A stretch of DNA of 64,000 nt from Sulfuriferula thiophila (lineage in GTDB: Bacteria > Pseudomonadota > Gammaproteobacteria > Burkholderiales > Sulfuriferulaceae). Below the pieces are notes generated by a model, which had not been told where the DNA came from, did not search any database, and worked only from the letters and a program-made list of their open reading frames with translations. The position numbers and the translations under genes were made by a program. The stretch covers positions 310,001-374,000 of the forward strand of contig NZ_BHGL01000006.1 of assembly GCF_003864975.1 (NCBI RefSeq). The letters run 5' to 3'. This document shows, one piece after another, positions 42,422 through 51,222 of the stretch (within the stretch, counting starts at the first letter, position 1; every line of letters begins with the position of its first letter).

Positions 42422-43806
42422 TATTCAATTTGTAGCGGAATGTACAGGGTGCTGTCCTCGCGCTTGATTAGCAGGGCGAGACTGCTGTTTTTGTGGGTAT
42501 TGGCAATGACAGTGTTGAACTGTTCAGCACTGGTGATGCTGATGCTGCCCACACCCATGATAATGTCGCCAGCCTGGATACCGGCACGGGCAGCTATACC
42601 GTCGCTGCTTTCCACCGCAATGCCGTGACTGATGCCTAGTTGAGACAAGCTTGCCTTATTCAGGTCGCTTAAAACCAGGCCTATTTTATTGGGTATTTTC
42701 CCGGATTTGACCGGCTTGTTAGCGATGGTCTTGGGTTCGCTGGCTTCAGCAACGGTGACTGATAAATCCGTTACTGCACGATTGCGCCATACCTGTAGCT
42801 TCGCTAGGCTACCAGGTTTGCTAGCGGCAACCAGTCGCGGTAAATCTATCGAACGGCTGATGCTCTGGCCATTAAATTTGAGGATGACGTCGCCAGCTTT
42901 GACGCCACCTTTAGCGGCCGGGCTATCTTTTTCGACTTCAGATACCAGGGCACCTTCCGGTCTGGATAAGCCGAACGCACTGGCGTTACCGGCACTGACG
43001 TCCTGAATGACGACACCCAGGCGACCACGACGGACTTTGCCTTGCGTCTTCAGTTGATCGGCGACTTGCATGGCAACATCAATGGGGATCGCAAAAGACA
43101 CGCCCATGTACCCGCCCGAGCGCGAGAAAATCTGGGAATTGATACCGACGACTTCGCCTTTCATGTTGAACAGCGGGCCGCCTGAATTGCCGGGGTTGAC
43201 AGCAACGTCGGTCTGGATGAAAGGTACGTAATTTTCGCTAGGCAAGGAGCGGCCCTTGGCGCTGACGATACCTGCGGTAACGGAATTCTCAAAACCGAAC
43301 GGTGAGCCGATCGCAATTACCCATTCGCCAACCTGCAGTTGCGCGGAGTCGCCGATAGGCACTTTAGGTAAATTAGTGGCAGCAATCTTGATCAGCGCAA
43401 TATCCGAGCGCGGGTCAGTGCCTATGACCTTGGCCTTGAATTCCCGGCGATCGGTCAGCTTAACCATGACTTCATCGGCACCATCTACGACATGGGCGTT
43501 AGTGAGTATGTAGCCATCGGCACTAATGATGAATCCCGAACCGCCACTACGTACCGGTATCTCGCGATTGTTTTGCGCAGCGTCGGGAGGTGGCATGAAT
43601 CGGCGGAAAAAATCGAACATTTCATCATTTGGAAAACCCGGCATGTTGCCGAATCCATTGTTTGATTTTACTAATTGGGTAGTGGTAATGTTGACGACTG
43701 AAGCGCCGTGCTGTTTGACGAGTTCTGTAAAATCCGGGAGGTCTTTGGCAAATGCAGTAAAGCTTAAATTAATTAAAAAGAACCCCAAAAAAAGCAGTTT
43801 TTTCAT
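42421..43806 (-). CDS. Periplasmic serine protease of the DegP/MucD family
   Basis: This protease/chaperone degrades misfolded envelope proteins and is a sigma-E target. The protein of about 461 residues has a signal peptide (MKKLLFLGFFLINLSFTAFA), the catalytic triad His in TNAHVVDGAD, Asp in RSDIALIKI and Ser in GNSGGPLFN, and two PDZ domains (about 265-355 and 375-460). The ATG at 43806 is chosen because it gives the signal peptide; the frame extends further upstream into rseC. Sequence and context fit MucD/DegQ. Confidence 0.93.
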   Translation of the reverse strand: MKKLLFLGFFLINLSFTAFAKDLPDFTELVKQHGASVVNITTTQLVKSNNGFGNMPGFPNDEMFDFFRRFMPPPDAAQNNREIPVRSGGSGFIISADGYILTNAHVVDGADEVMVKLTDRREFKAKVIGTDPRSDIALIKIAATNLPKVPIGDSAQLQVGEWVIAIGSPFGFENSVTAGIVSAKGRSLPSENYVPFIQTDVAVNPGNSGGPLFNMKGEVVGINSQIFSRSGGYMGVSFAIPIDVAMQVADQLKTQGKVRRGRLGVVIQDVSAGNASAFGLSRPEGALVSEVEKDSPAAKGGVKAGDVILKFNGQSISRSIDLPRLVAASKPGSLAKLQVWRNRAVTDLSVTVAEASEPKTIANKPVKSGKIPNKIGLVLSDLNKASLSQLGISHGIAVESSDGIAARAGIQAGDIIMGVGSISITSAEQFNTVIANTHKNSSLALLIKREDSTLYIPLQIE

Positions 43807-44294
43807 AATTTCATTTCCTTTAGCACAAAAGTATCTGAACGAATGGAACGTAAAACAACGGGTTGATATTGAGGATTGTTGCCGGCTTTGCGGCTGAAGC
43901 GGAACAGCCATAGTGCGCCGAGGATAAATCCTGCGGCCGCACCGGCTATGGAGGCTATATCCTGGTTTTGTGGCGGAGCCAGAGAGGCAGCCAGCGTTGC
44001 GCCAATAAATATCAAGAGTAGCGGCAGGGCATAAACTGCCGCTGAGCCGCGTAATACAGCCCCATCTTCAATGCCGATGATGACTTCATCACCCACGCGG
44101 CTGGCTATGGGGTCGATGACACGATATTGCTTGGCTTTTAGGGTGAATAACTGACCGATCTTGTCAGCCCCACAACCGCCAGCGCTAGCTGCGCCACTGC
44201 TGCTGGCACAGCTGCTGCAGGATGAGCCGGACATGGGTTCAACCAATGCCGTACCGGGTTCTGTTGCTATGACTCGGGCCTGCATTTCTATCAT
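43803..44294 (-). CDS. rseC: RseC/SoxR-reducing-system family membrane protein
   Basis: This 163-residue protein has a Cys-rich N-terminal domain (SGSSCSSCASS and GGCGAD, three Cys visible) and two transmembrane helices (about 82-100 and 108-128), as in RseC. The family modulates sigma-E or SoxR reduction in enteric bacteria; here the operon argues for the sigma-E link. It overlaps mucB by 4 bases and the mucD start by 4 bases. Confidence 0.85.
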   Translation of the reverse strand: MIEMQARVIATEPGTALVEPMSGSSCSSCASSSGAASAGGCGADKIGQLFTLKAKQYRVIDPIASRVGDEVIIGIEDGAVLRGSAAVYALPLLLIFIGATLAASLAPPQNQDIASIAGAAAGFILGALWLFRFSRKAGNNPQYQPVVLRSIRSDTFVLKEMKL

Positions 44295-45250
44295 TTTGTG
44301 GCTTCCTGGCTCAGATTGTCGGCCATCATCATGACTGTTACCGCAGGTACTTCACCCAGGGCGGTGACCTGAAATGATCCAATTGGCCGTGCATACAGGC
44401 TCATCATGCCGTGACTGGACAAGCCGCGTGGCGGATTGCTGCCCAGTTGTGCCAGCGGCTCAATGAACAGGGATACTGTGGCGAGGCCATCGGTATATAC
44501 CTGATGTATGACGTTTTGCAGCTTGCCCGGCAGGTCGCGCTGGGTTTCCATTACCAGATAAAAGCCATCGGGTAGCTTGTTGATACGCCAATGAGTTTTG
44601 ATCTGGGCTTCACGGCTAGGCATGGTGACGGGTTTCTTACCGGCAAAGCCGGATTGGAATTGTTTGCGTTCCGGTGCCTGACCTATGTCTACCTGGGTAA
44701 ACGTGAATTGGCCGGCAACATCTTGCCGGGCATCAAATTTAACCAGTTTAAGTAGCAGTCCTGTACCTATATCAGCCCATACGGCGTAACCATAGCGGTA
44801 TTCATCATGAGGGGTCAGGCTGATACCAAAGCTGTCATGGTCAGCGATATGCGCGCGGCCCAGTGACTTTAGGGTATACAGTGCAGCGAGCGGCGTAGTG
44901 GGTACCGGCAGCATGGCAGGGAAGAATTTATGATGTTGATGTTGCTCAACTTTTACTTGATTGCCATCCGGTATGTAGCAGTACACTGCATCATTGACGC
45001 GTACGAATGTATGTGGTGGTCCGGATAGTGCATCCAGTTTTGTCAAGTCGCCAGAGTTATCCTTGCGGTGGGCGATATGGGATATTTCAACGCTGTCACC
45101 ATGCTGGTAAATGTAAGTTCCATCATAGTTCAATTGCTGAGTGGCAGTAGCGACATGGCTCAGCCAGTTATTGAGATTCGACGGCGTTTCCAGATTTGCT
45201 GCGTAAGTGGGTAAGCTGATGAAAGCTACCCACACCAACCATAATCTCAT
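44291..45250 (-). CDS. mucB: Sigma-E regulator RseB/MucB
   Basis: This periplasmic protein binds the anti-sigma factor and protects it from cleavage until envelope stress occurs. The 319-residue product has a signal peptide (MRLWLVWVAFISLPTYA), an N-terminal LolA-like lipid-sensing domain (YDGTYIYQHGDSVEISHIAHR) and a C-terminal domain from about 205. It overlaps the anti-sigma gene and rseC by 4 bases each. Confidence 0.9.
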   Translation of the reverse strand: MRLWLVWVAFISLPTYAANLETPSNLNNWLSHVATATQQLNYDGTYIYQHGDSVEISHIAHRKDNSGDLTKLDALSGPPHTFVRVNDAVYCYIPDGNQVKVEQHQHHKFFPAMLPVPTTPLAALYTLKSLGRAHIADHDSFGISLTPHDEYRYGYAVWADIGTGLLLKLVKFDARQDVAGQFTFTQVDIGQAPERKQFQSGFAGKKPVTMPSREAQIKTHWRINKLPDGFYLVMETQRDLPGKLQNVIHQVYTDGLATVSLFIEPLAQLGSNPPRGLSSHGMMSLYARPIGSFQVTALGEVPAVTVMMMADNLSQEATK

Positions 45251-45771
45251 CGGCTACGCTCCGCGGTTACCTGGTAGGTAGCATTGACAAACGGGGAAGA
45301 CGCGCCCGGTGAATAATCGCGGTGTGCGGCCATAAAGTCGGCGAGCTGTACCTGATCGATTTTGTCTTGCTGTATTTGCGTGGCTGCCAGTGTTGGAGTG
45401 GGTGTATTGGTGCCGGACGGGACATTCAACGCACTCCATGTCACCAGCATTACCGCGGCTACTGAGGCTGCCATGGGCATGGCATATTTGCTGATAGCGT
45501 GGCGGCGTTGTGGTGCGAGTATGGTCGGTTCGTCTGCAATCTGGCGACTGATTTTAGCGGCCAGGCTGCTGGATGTCAGTGGTGTCTGGCGCAATATGTC
45601 GCCTATTACATGATAGGTTTCCCATTGGGATTGGCATGTTTTATCCTGCCTGCAGCTTTGCATGAGCTGGTTTAAAGCCATGCTGTCAAGTTCGCTGTCC
45701 ATGCCTGCTGAAATATATCCGGCCAGATCGTGTTCGCTACTATTGGCCTGTTGGTGAGCTGTATTATGCAT
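45247..45771 (-). CDS. rseA: Anti-sigma-E factor (RseA/MucA-like)
   Basis: This is an inner-membrane protein that holds RpoE inactive. From the ATG at 45771 (AAGGA site in the rpoE stop region) it has about 174 residues: a cytoplasmic sigma-binding domain (SAGMDSELDSMALNQLMQ), a transmembrane helix (MPMAASVAAVMLVTWSAL) and a short periplasmic tail. It follows rpoE after 11 bases. Earlier in-frame ATGs lie inside rpoE. Confidence 0.88.
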   Translation of the reverse strand: MHNTAHQQANSSEHDLAGYISAGMDSELDSMALNQLMQSCRQDKTCQSQWETYHVIGDILRQTPLTSSSLAAKISRQIADEPTILAPQRRHAISKYAMPMAASVAAVMLVTWSALNVPSGTNTPTPTLAATQIQQDKIDQVQLADFMAAHRDYSPGASSPFVNATYQVTAERSR

Positions 45772-45782
45772 AGTCGTATTCC

Positions 45783-46382
45783 TTACCATCTTGTATCCAG
45801 GTTGGTACCTAGTATTGGGCGTAATCTTGCGGCGATAGCTTCTCGGGCGCGAAATATACGCGATCTCACCGTGCCTATGGGGCAATTCATAGTTTCGGCA
45901 ATTTCTTCATAACTTAAACCTTCCATTTCACGCAAGGAAATGGCGGTACGTAAATCTTCTGGCAAAGCCGCCATGGCATCATTGACGACTTGCGCTACTT
46001 CTTTTGATAGCAGTACATTTTCCGGCGTGTTCAGATCCTGTAGTCCGGCTGCGTCTTCAAATCCTTCTGCTTCTTCTGCATCAAATTCCGTAGTGGTTGG
46101 TGCGCGACGACCGCGCGCCATTAAATAGTTCTTGGCAGTGTTGATGCCAATCCGGTATAGCCAGGTATAGAAGGCTGCATCGCCGCGAAAGGTCGGCAGC
46201 GCCCGATACGCTTTGATAAACGCTTCCTGGGCAATGTCTTCAACTTCGTGCGGGTCGCGGACGAAACGAGACAGCAGGCGAGCCAATCGCCGTTCATACT
46301 TCACCACCAGTAAGTCAAATGCGTGCTTGTCACCACGCTGTACTCGCTCTACCAGTTGTTGATCGATATCACGATCAGTCAT
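45783..46382 (-). CDS. rpoE: RNA polymerase sigma-E factor
   Basis: This extracytoplasmic-function sigma factor controls the envelope-stress response. It is 199 residues, with region 2 (FDLLVVKYERRLARLLSRF, DIAQEAFIKAYRALPTF) and region 4 (ISLREMEGLSYEEIAETM, PIGTVRSRIFRARE). It heads the operon rpoE-rseA-mucB-rseC-mucD-grx, and a matching sigma-E promoter lies 80 bases upstream, pointing to autoregulation. Confidence 0.96.
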   Translation of the reverse strand: MTDRDIDQQLVERVQRGDKHAFDLLVVKYERRLARLLSRFVRDPHEVEDIAQEAFIKAYRALPTFRGDAAFYTWLYRIGINTAKNYLMARGRRAPTTTEFDAEEAEGFEDAAGLQDLNTPENVLLSKEVAQVVNDAMAALPEDLRTAISLREMEGLSYEEIAETMNCPIGTVRSRIFRAREAIAARLRPILGTNLDTRW

Positions 46383-46461
46383 CGTGCTTGTTCATCCCTG
46401 AATTTTGTAATGGGCCACACAACCAATATAGCATTGTATCGCCGCGTTGTTATTTGTTAAT

Positions 46462-46489
46462 ACAGACTCTGCTAATGTTCATTAAGTTC
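46462..46489 (-). promoter_or_regulatory. Candidate sigma-E promoter of rpoE
   Basis: On the minus strand, GAACTT (46484-46489) and GTCTGT (46462-46467) are 16 bases apart, close to the enteric sigma-E consensus GGAACTT-N15/16-GTCTAA. It points at rpoE, with a leader of roughly 70-80 bases. Confidence 0.65.
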
Positions 46490-46513
46490 AATTTTAGTGT
46501 TTAAAATGTGTTT

Positions 46514-46544
46514 AAAAAAAAAGCGGCGTAAGTACGCCGCTTTT
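46514..46544 (-). terminator. Rho-independent terminator after the DsrE-family gene
   Basis: AAGCGGCGTA and TACGCCGCTT form a near-perfect stem followed by nine T on the minus strand, starting 18 bases after the dsrE-like stop. Confidence 0.9.
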
Positions 46545-46561
46545 CTAGTTAAGCTTGTTGC

Positions 46562-46930
46562 TTAGTAGCACAAGGTAACAACATCTTCATCCATAGCTTG
46601 CTGGATAACATAAGCGCCGCCAACAGTTTCTTCGATTTCAGGAATCAGATCATGACCCCACAGTTCCAAGGTCGGGGTGCAAACCTTGAATTTAACGCCG
46701 GCTTCGTGTGCGTCTTTGATAAATTCGTACACGCTCTTAGGAGAGCCTTCCTGCACAAACAGTTTTTCAGCGAAGCCTTTAACAGCCAATTCGCCGGAAC
46801 GTGCAGTCAGAATTACTTCTACTTCATATTCCATTGCAGCAGCTACAGTAGCCTGGAAAAATGGCGCGCCCAATTCAGAAGGGTTTGCTGGATCGGTATT
46901 CACCATCATAATCATTAGCTTGTCAGCCAT
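46562..46930 (-). CDS. DsrE-family sulfur-related protein
   Basis: This small soluble 122-residue protein of the DsrE/YchN fold starts with LMIMMVNTDPANPSELGAPFFQA. One Cys sits at position 84 (FKVCTPTLELWG), where DsrE-family sulfur carriers keep their active Cys, and another at 121 in the C-terminal LCY. It could relay sulfane sulfur in sulfur oxidation or tRNA thiolation, but no dsr, tus or rhodanese gene is adjacent. The ATG has an AGGAGATAA site. It is a single-gene unit with its own terminator. Confidence 0.8.
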   Translation of the reverse strand: MADKLMIMMVNTDPANPSELGAPFFQATVAAAMEYEVEVILTARSGELAVKGFAEKLFVQEGSPKSVYEFIKDAHEAGVKFKVCTPTLELWGHDLIPEIEETVGGAYVIQQAMDEDVVTLCY

Positions 46931-47018
46931 CTTTATCTCCTAAGTTAAATAAAAGCTTGAGTCTAATTACGTCAAAAAAGACGGTCGATTATAGCAATAA
47001 AAAGTTAATAAGACGATG

Positions 47019-48422
47019 TTAATTTACTAATTTTCCCAGTTGCTGCTGTAAGCGTTGTATCACGGTGCTTTGCCCTATCAACATCAGTGTGGCGTCAATG
47101 CTTGGTGTTTGGGGTATGCCAGCAACGATGACGCGCAAGGGCATGGCAATTTTAGGCATTTTCAATCCCGAGTCCGTAACGGCTTGCTTGATAGCACTGT
47201 TGATGGCTTCGCGCGTCCACTCGATTTGGCTAAATTGGGCAGTAAGCTGTTGCAGTGCCGGCAGGGATTCTGCGCTGACATGCTGTTCAAGCAATTCGGC
47301 TGTGGGCTCAACATAGCGGTAAAACAGATGAGCGGCATCGGCCAGTTCAACCAGCGTGCTGACCCGTTCTTTTAACAGTTGCATGACTTCCGGAAGTGCA
47401 GGACTATCAGCCAACGGCCCGATTTGCTGTTCCATGAATGGCCGCACCAGTGTTGCCAGACGATCATTGTCCGCGATTTTCAGGTATTGCTGATTAACCC
47501 ATAACAGCTTTTCCGGATTAAATTTGGCGGGAGAGCGGCTGATGGAGTCGAGGTTAAACCACTCGACAAATTGATTCATGCTGAACACTTCTTCATCGCC
47601 GTGTGCCCAGCCCAGTCGAGCTAGATAATTGAGTAAGGCTTCGGGAAGAAAACCCTCTTCGAGGTATTGCATTACGCTGACTGCGCCATGGCGTTTGGAC
47701 AGGCGTTCACCATCTGCACCCAGTATCATCGGCACATGGCCATACAGTGGCAGGGTAGCACCCAGTGCTTTAAGGATATTGATCTGGCGTGGGGTGTTGT
47801 TAACGTGATCGTCACCGCGAATCACGTGGGTAATCTTCATGTCCCAGTCATCCACCACGACACAGAAGTTATAGGTTGGTGAGCCATCAGGGCGGGCGAT
47901 AATCAAATCATCCAGCTCGGCATTGCTGATTTCTATTGTGCCTTTGACCAGGTCGGCCCAGGCTACACTGCCTTCGGCAGGATTTTTGAAGCGTATTACC
48001 GGTTCTACTCCGGCGGGGATGGCTGGTAAGGTTTTACCAGGCTCTGGGCGCCAGCGACCATCGTAACGCGGCTTCAATCCCGCAGCGCGTTGCTGTTCGC
48101 GCATGATTTCGACTTCTTCCTTGCTGGCGTAGCAATGATAGGCATGGCCGGAGGCCAATAATTCTGTCAGAACTTCCTTATAGCGATCCATGCGCCGGGT
48201 CTGATAAAACGGACCTTCATCATATTCAAGATTGAGCCATTCCATGGCTTGCAGTATCGCTTCGACGGATTCGGGCGTGGAGCGTTCCAGATCGGTATCT
48301 TCGATGCGGAGGATGAAGGTGCCGGCATGGTGGCGGGCAAATGCCCAGGAGAAAAGGGCAGTACGGGCGCCGCCGATGTGGAGGTAACCAGTTGGGCTAG
48401 GAGCAAAACGAGTGCGGATCAT
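47019..48422 (-). CDS. gltX: Glutamyl-tRNA synthetase
   Basis: This charges tRNA-Glu with glutamate. The 467-residue class I synthetase has the HIGH-type motif [17 protein letters not shown] at the N-terminus, the KMSKS-type motif RLSKRHGA near 240 and the anticodon-binding domain after 320. It is a single gene between tldD and the dsrE-like gene. Confidence 0.97.
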   Translation of the reverse strand: MIRTRFAPSPTGYLHIGGARTALFSWAFARHHAGTFILRIEDTDLERSTPESVEAILQAMEWLNLEYDEGPFYQTRRMDRYKEVLTELLASGHAYHCYASKEEVEIMREQQRAAGLKPRYDGRWRPEPGKTLPAIPAGVEPVIRFKNPAEGSVAWADLVKGTIEISNAELDDLIIARPDGSPTYNFCVVVDDWDMKITHVIRGDDHVNNTPRQINILKALGATLPLYGHVPMILGADGERLSKRHGAVSVMQYLEEGFLPEALLNYLARLGWAHGDEEVFSMNQFVEWFNLDSISRSPAKFNPEKLLWVNQQYLKIADNDRLATLVRPFMEQQIGPLADSPALPEVMQLLKERVSTLVELADAAHLFYRYVEPTAELLEQHVSAESLPALQQLTAQFSQIEWTREAINSAIKQAVTDSGLKMPKIAMPLRVIVAGIPQTPSIDATLMLIGQSTVIQRLQQQLGKLVN

Positions 48423-48458
48423 GGTGTGTGCTATGTATGTAGTGAGTCTGAATTAAGC

Positions 48459-48490
48459 GTCGGGACAAATCAACACTGATTTATCCCGAC
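48459..48490 (-). other. Hairpin between tldD and gltX
   Basis: GTCGGGACAAATCA pairs with TGATTTATCCCGAC (13 of 14 pairs) around a 4-base loop, 17 bases after the tldD stop. The T-tail is poor, so it may be a weak terminator for the yhdP-tldD unit. Confidence 0.5.
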
Positions 48491-48506
48491 CAATTGGCGT
48501 GAATGG

Positions 48507-49976
48507 TTAAGCTGTGCCGCCGACGGTCAATCCATCGATACGCAAAGTGGGTTGGCCTACGCCAACCGGCACGCTTTGACCTTCTTTGCCACAGGTGCCG
48601 ACGCCGGGGTCCAGCGCCATGTCGTTACCGATCATGGATACGCGTGTCAGTACGTCAGGGCCGTTGCCGATCAACGTTGCGCCTTTGACCGGGTAGGTGA
48701 TTTTACCATCTTCTATCATGTATGCCTCCGCTGCGGAGAATACAAATTTACCGCTGGTAATGTCGACTTGCCCACCGCCGAAGTTGGCGGCATACAGGCC
48801 GTGTTTGACCGAGGCGATGATTTCCTGCGGATCCTTGTCGCCATTCAGCATGTAGGTGTTAGTCATGCGCGGCATAGGGATATGGGCAAAGGATTCGCGG
48901 CGTGCATTGCCGGTAATCGGCACCCCCATCAGACGGGCGTTAAGCGTGTCCTGCATGTAGCCTTTAAGGATACCGTTTTCTATCAGGGTGGTGCACTGGG
49001 TGGTGTTGCCTTCGTCATCAATGTTTAATGAACCACGGCGATGTGCAATGGTGCCGTCATCGACCACAGTCACACCAGTTGCAGCGACACGTTCGCCAAC
49101 CCGGCCACTGAATGCCGAGCTGCCTTTACGGTTGAAGTCGCCCTCCAGGCCATGCCCGATGGCTTCGTGCAGCAGGATGCCGGGCCAGCCTGCGCCCAGC
49201 ACAACAGTCATAGTACCGGCCGGGGCCGGTCTGGCTGACAGGTTGGTGATGGCCTGGTGCACAGCCTGTTCAGCGTATTGCTTGAGCATGGCATCGGTAA
49301 AATATTCGTAACCGAAACGGCCACCGCCGCCTGCAGATCCCTGTTCGCGACGACCGTCCTGCTCGGTAATGACCTGCAGAGACAGTCGCACCAATGGTCG
49401 TACATCAGCCGCCTGATGGCCGTCGGAACGCGCAACAAATATCACATCGTACTCCGCTGCCAGGCTTGCCATGACCTGTGTAACGCGGGAATCCGCTGCG
49501 CGGGCGTAGCGTTCCAGTTTTTCCAGTAAGGCGACTTTTTCTGCGTCTTTCAGTGTGGTTAATGGGTCTGTTGGCTGGTACAGCGTATTCGTGTTTTTGC
49601 GGGTGACGGCGTGATGTTTATGGCTTCCACCGCTCTTGGCAATGGCGCGGGTGGCATCGCTTGCGGCCAGCAACGCAGCATGGCTGATGTCATCGGAATA
49701 GGCAAAGGCGGTTTTCTCGCCGGAAATTGCGCGTACGCCAACACCTTGTTCGATATTGAAACTGCCGGATTTGACCTGACCTTCTTCCAGGCTCCAGCCT
49801 TCAGAACGCGTATATTGAAAATACAGGTCGGCATAATCCAGATGGTGGTCCATCAGTCGTCCGAACACACTGTCCAGTTGCCCAATATCAAGCTGGTTGG
49901 GTACAAACAGTGTTTCTTGCGCAGTTTCCAGTAAAGTGGCTGCGCTGGGTATATATATTCCTGAAGCCGTAGTCAT
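48507..49976 (-). CDS. tldD: Metalloprotease TldD
   Basis: TldD with TldE trims peptides, matures some microcins and counters toxin-antitoxin systems. The 489-residue protein has the zinc motif HEAIGH within [13 protein letters not shown] and the C-terminal [16 protein letters not shown]. It is the last gene of yhdP-orf-nitrilase-tldD, 9 bases after the nitrilase-family gene. Its partner tldE/pmbA is not in the window, which is common. Confidence 0.96.
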   Translation of the reverse strand: MTTASGIYIPSAATLLETAQETLFVPNQLDIGQLDSVFGRLMDHHLDYADLYFQYTRSEGWSLEEGQVKSGSFNIEQGVGVRAISGEKTAFAYSDDISHAALLAASDATRAIAKSGGSHKHHAVTRKNTNTLYQPTDPLTTLKDAEKVALLEKLERYARAADSRVTQVMASLAAEYDVIFVARSDGHQAADVRPLVRLSLQVITEQDGRREQGSAGGGGRFGYEYFTDAMLKQYAEQAVHQAITNLSARPAPAGTMTVVLGAGWPGILLHEAIGHGLEGDFNRKGSSAFSGRVGERVAATGVTVVDDGTIAHRRGSLNIDDEGNTTQCTTLIENGILKGYMQDTLNARLMGVPITGNARRESFAHIPMPRMTNTYMLNGDKDPQEIIASVKHGLYAANFGGGQVDITSGKFVFSAAEAYMIEDGKITYPVKGATLIGNGPDVLTRVSMIGNDMALDPGVGTCGKEGQSVPVGVGQPTLRIDGLTVGGTA

Positions 49977-49985
49977 ATTCGTACC

Positions 49986-50891
49986 TTATGTGGCGGATTT
50001 GATTTTCAAGCGGCTGCAGTCAAGTGTGCGGTGCTTGAGTGCAGGCAAACTGCTGCGCAGGCTGGCCTGGTAATCCGGGTTGATGCCGGCCATGACGATG
50101 CCCGAGCCACGCGGCAGGCGATCCAGCACCACGCCCCACGGATCGACGATCATGGTGTCTCCATGGGTCTCACGGCCTGACAGGTGATAGCCGCCTTGTG
50201 CGGGGGCGACGACGTATGCCAGGTTTTCTATGGCGCGTGCACGGATCAGTGTTTCAAAATGGGCTTTGCCAGTCGTTGCGGTGAATGCGGAAGGCACGAA
50301 AATGATATCGACATCACGCATGGTGCGATACAGCTCCGGGAAGCGCAAGTCGTAGCAAATCGACAGCCCAATGCGACCAAATGGCGTGTCGAGGATGACA
50401 ATTTCATTACCCGGTTCTATCGTGTTTTCTTCCTGATAATGTTCCGCACCCAAGTCCAGGCCAAATAAATGGATTTTGTCATAACGCGCGACTTGTTTGC
50501 CTTTGTCATCGTATACCAGACAGCTATTGCGTACCTTGTCAGGATTGTCGCAGGTCAACGGAATCGAGCCACCAATCAGCCAGATTTTGTGTTTTTTGGC
50601 GATATTTGACATGAATTTCTGAATCGGGCCTTTGCCTTCGCTTTCCTTGGCCGCGACTTTATCTGTGTCTTTTAGTCCCATGATTGCAAAGTATTCGGGT
50701 AATGCCACCAATTTCGCCCCCTGTTTGGCAGCCCCCGCAATCAGGCGTTCTGCTTCAGCCAGATTGGCTGCGACATTGGGGCCAGATGCCATCTGGATGG
50801 CGGCAACGCGTATTACGCCACTCTGGATAGGTTTTTTGGCTGCCGTTCGCGATTTGGATTTGGCGAAGCTGGATGTGGTGGTGTCAGTCAT
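49986..50891 (-). CDS. Nitrilase-superfamily carbon-nitrogen hydrolase
   Basis: This 301-residue protein has the Glu-Lys-Cys catalytic set: Glu in ALPEYFAIMG, Lys in YDKIHLFGLD and Cys in GLSICYDLRFPELY. It resembles the Nit1 / deaminated-glutathione amidase branch, a metabolite-repair enzyme, which is the likely activity. It is followed by tldD and overlaps the preceding small gene by 8 bases (ATGACTGA). The Lys/Ser-rich first 25 residues look unstructured, and a later start is possible. Confidence 0.88.
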   Translation of the reverse strand: MTDTTTSSFAKSKSRTAAKKPIQSGVIRVAAIQMASGPNVAANLAEAERLIAGAAKQGAKLVALPEYFAIMGLKDTDKVAAKESEGKGPIQKFMSNIAKKHKIWLIGGSIPLTCDNPDKVRNSCLVYDDKGKQVARYDKIHLFGLDLGAEHYQEENTIEPGNEIVILDTPFGRIGLSICYDLRFPELYRTMRDVDIIFVPSAFTATTGKAHFETLIRARAIENLAYVVAPAQGGYHLSGRETHGDTMIVDPWGVVLDRLPRGSGIVMAGINPDYQASLRSSLPALKHRTLDCSRLKIKSAT

Positions 50892-51222
50892 GTTGTATCT
50901 CCAAACGGATCGGGTCGGTTAATGTAGTCGCTTTTTTTAATATGATACGCTCAGCGGGTAGTGCCAGGGCAACTAACCACTGCCGCAATTCGGTGGCCGA
51001 TATGCTGGAATCGTCGGTATCGTTATAAATAATCAATAATTTGCTTTTATTATCAGTAAGCAAGGCCGATACACAAGGTGTGATCGATTTTTCATTGAGT
51101 GTCGCTACGCCTGAACGTGGTTGTAGCCAGAAAGCGTCATTGAGCGTGCAGGTTTCTGCATGAGCAACGCTGGACAGCGTCAAACTTAAGGCTAGGATGG
51201 CAATTTTAAGGGTTTGTTCCAT
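50884..51222 (-). CDS. Small exported protein of unknown function
   Basis: From the ATG at 51222 the product is 112 residues with a clear signal peptide (MEQTLKIAILALSLTLSSVAHA) and a mature part of about 90 residues holding two Cys (ETCTLND, TPCVSAL) that could form a disulfide. A thioredoxin-like or BON-like fold was considered and cannot be supported. It overlaps yhdP by 17 bases and the nitrilase gene by 8, so it is translated with them. Its function may relate to the envelope, like YhdP. Confidence 0.65.
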   Translation of the reverse strand: MEQTLKIAILALSLTLSSVAHAETCTLNDAFWLQPRSGVATLNEKSITPCVSALLTDNKSKLLIIYNDTDDSSISATELRQWLVALALPAERIILKKATTLTDPIRLEIQHD

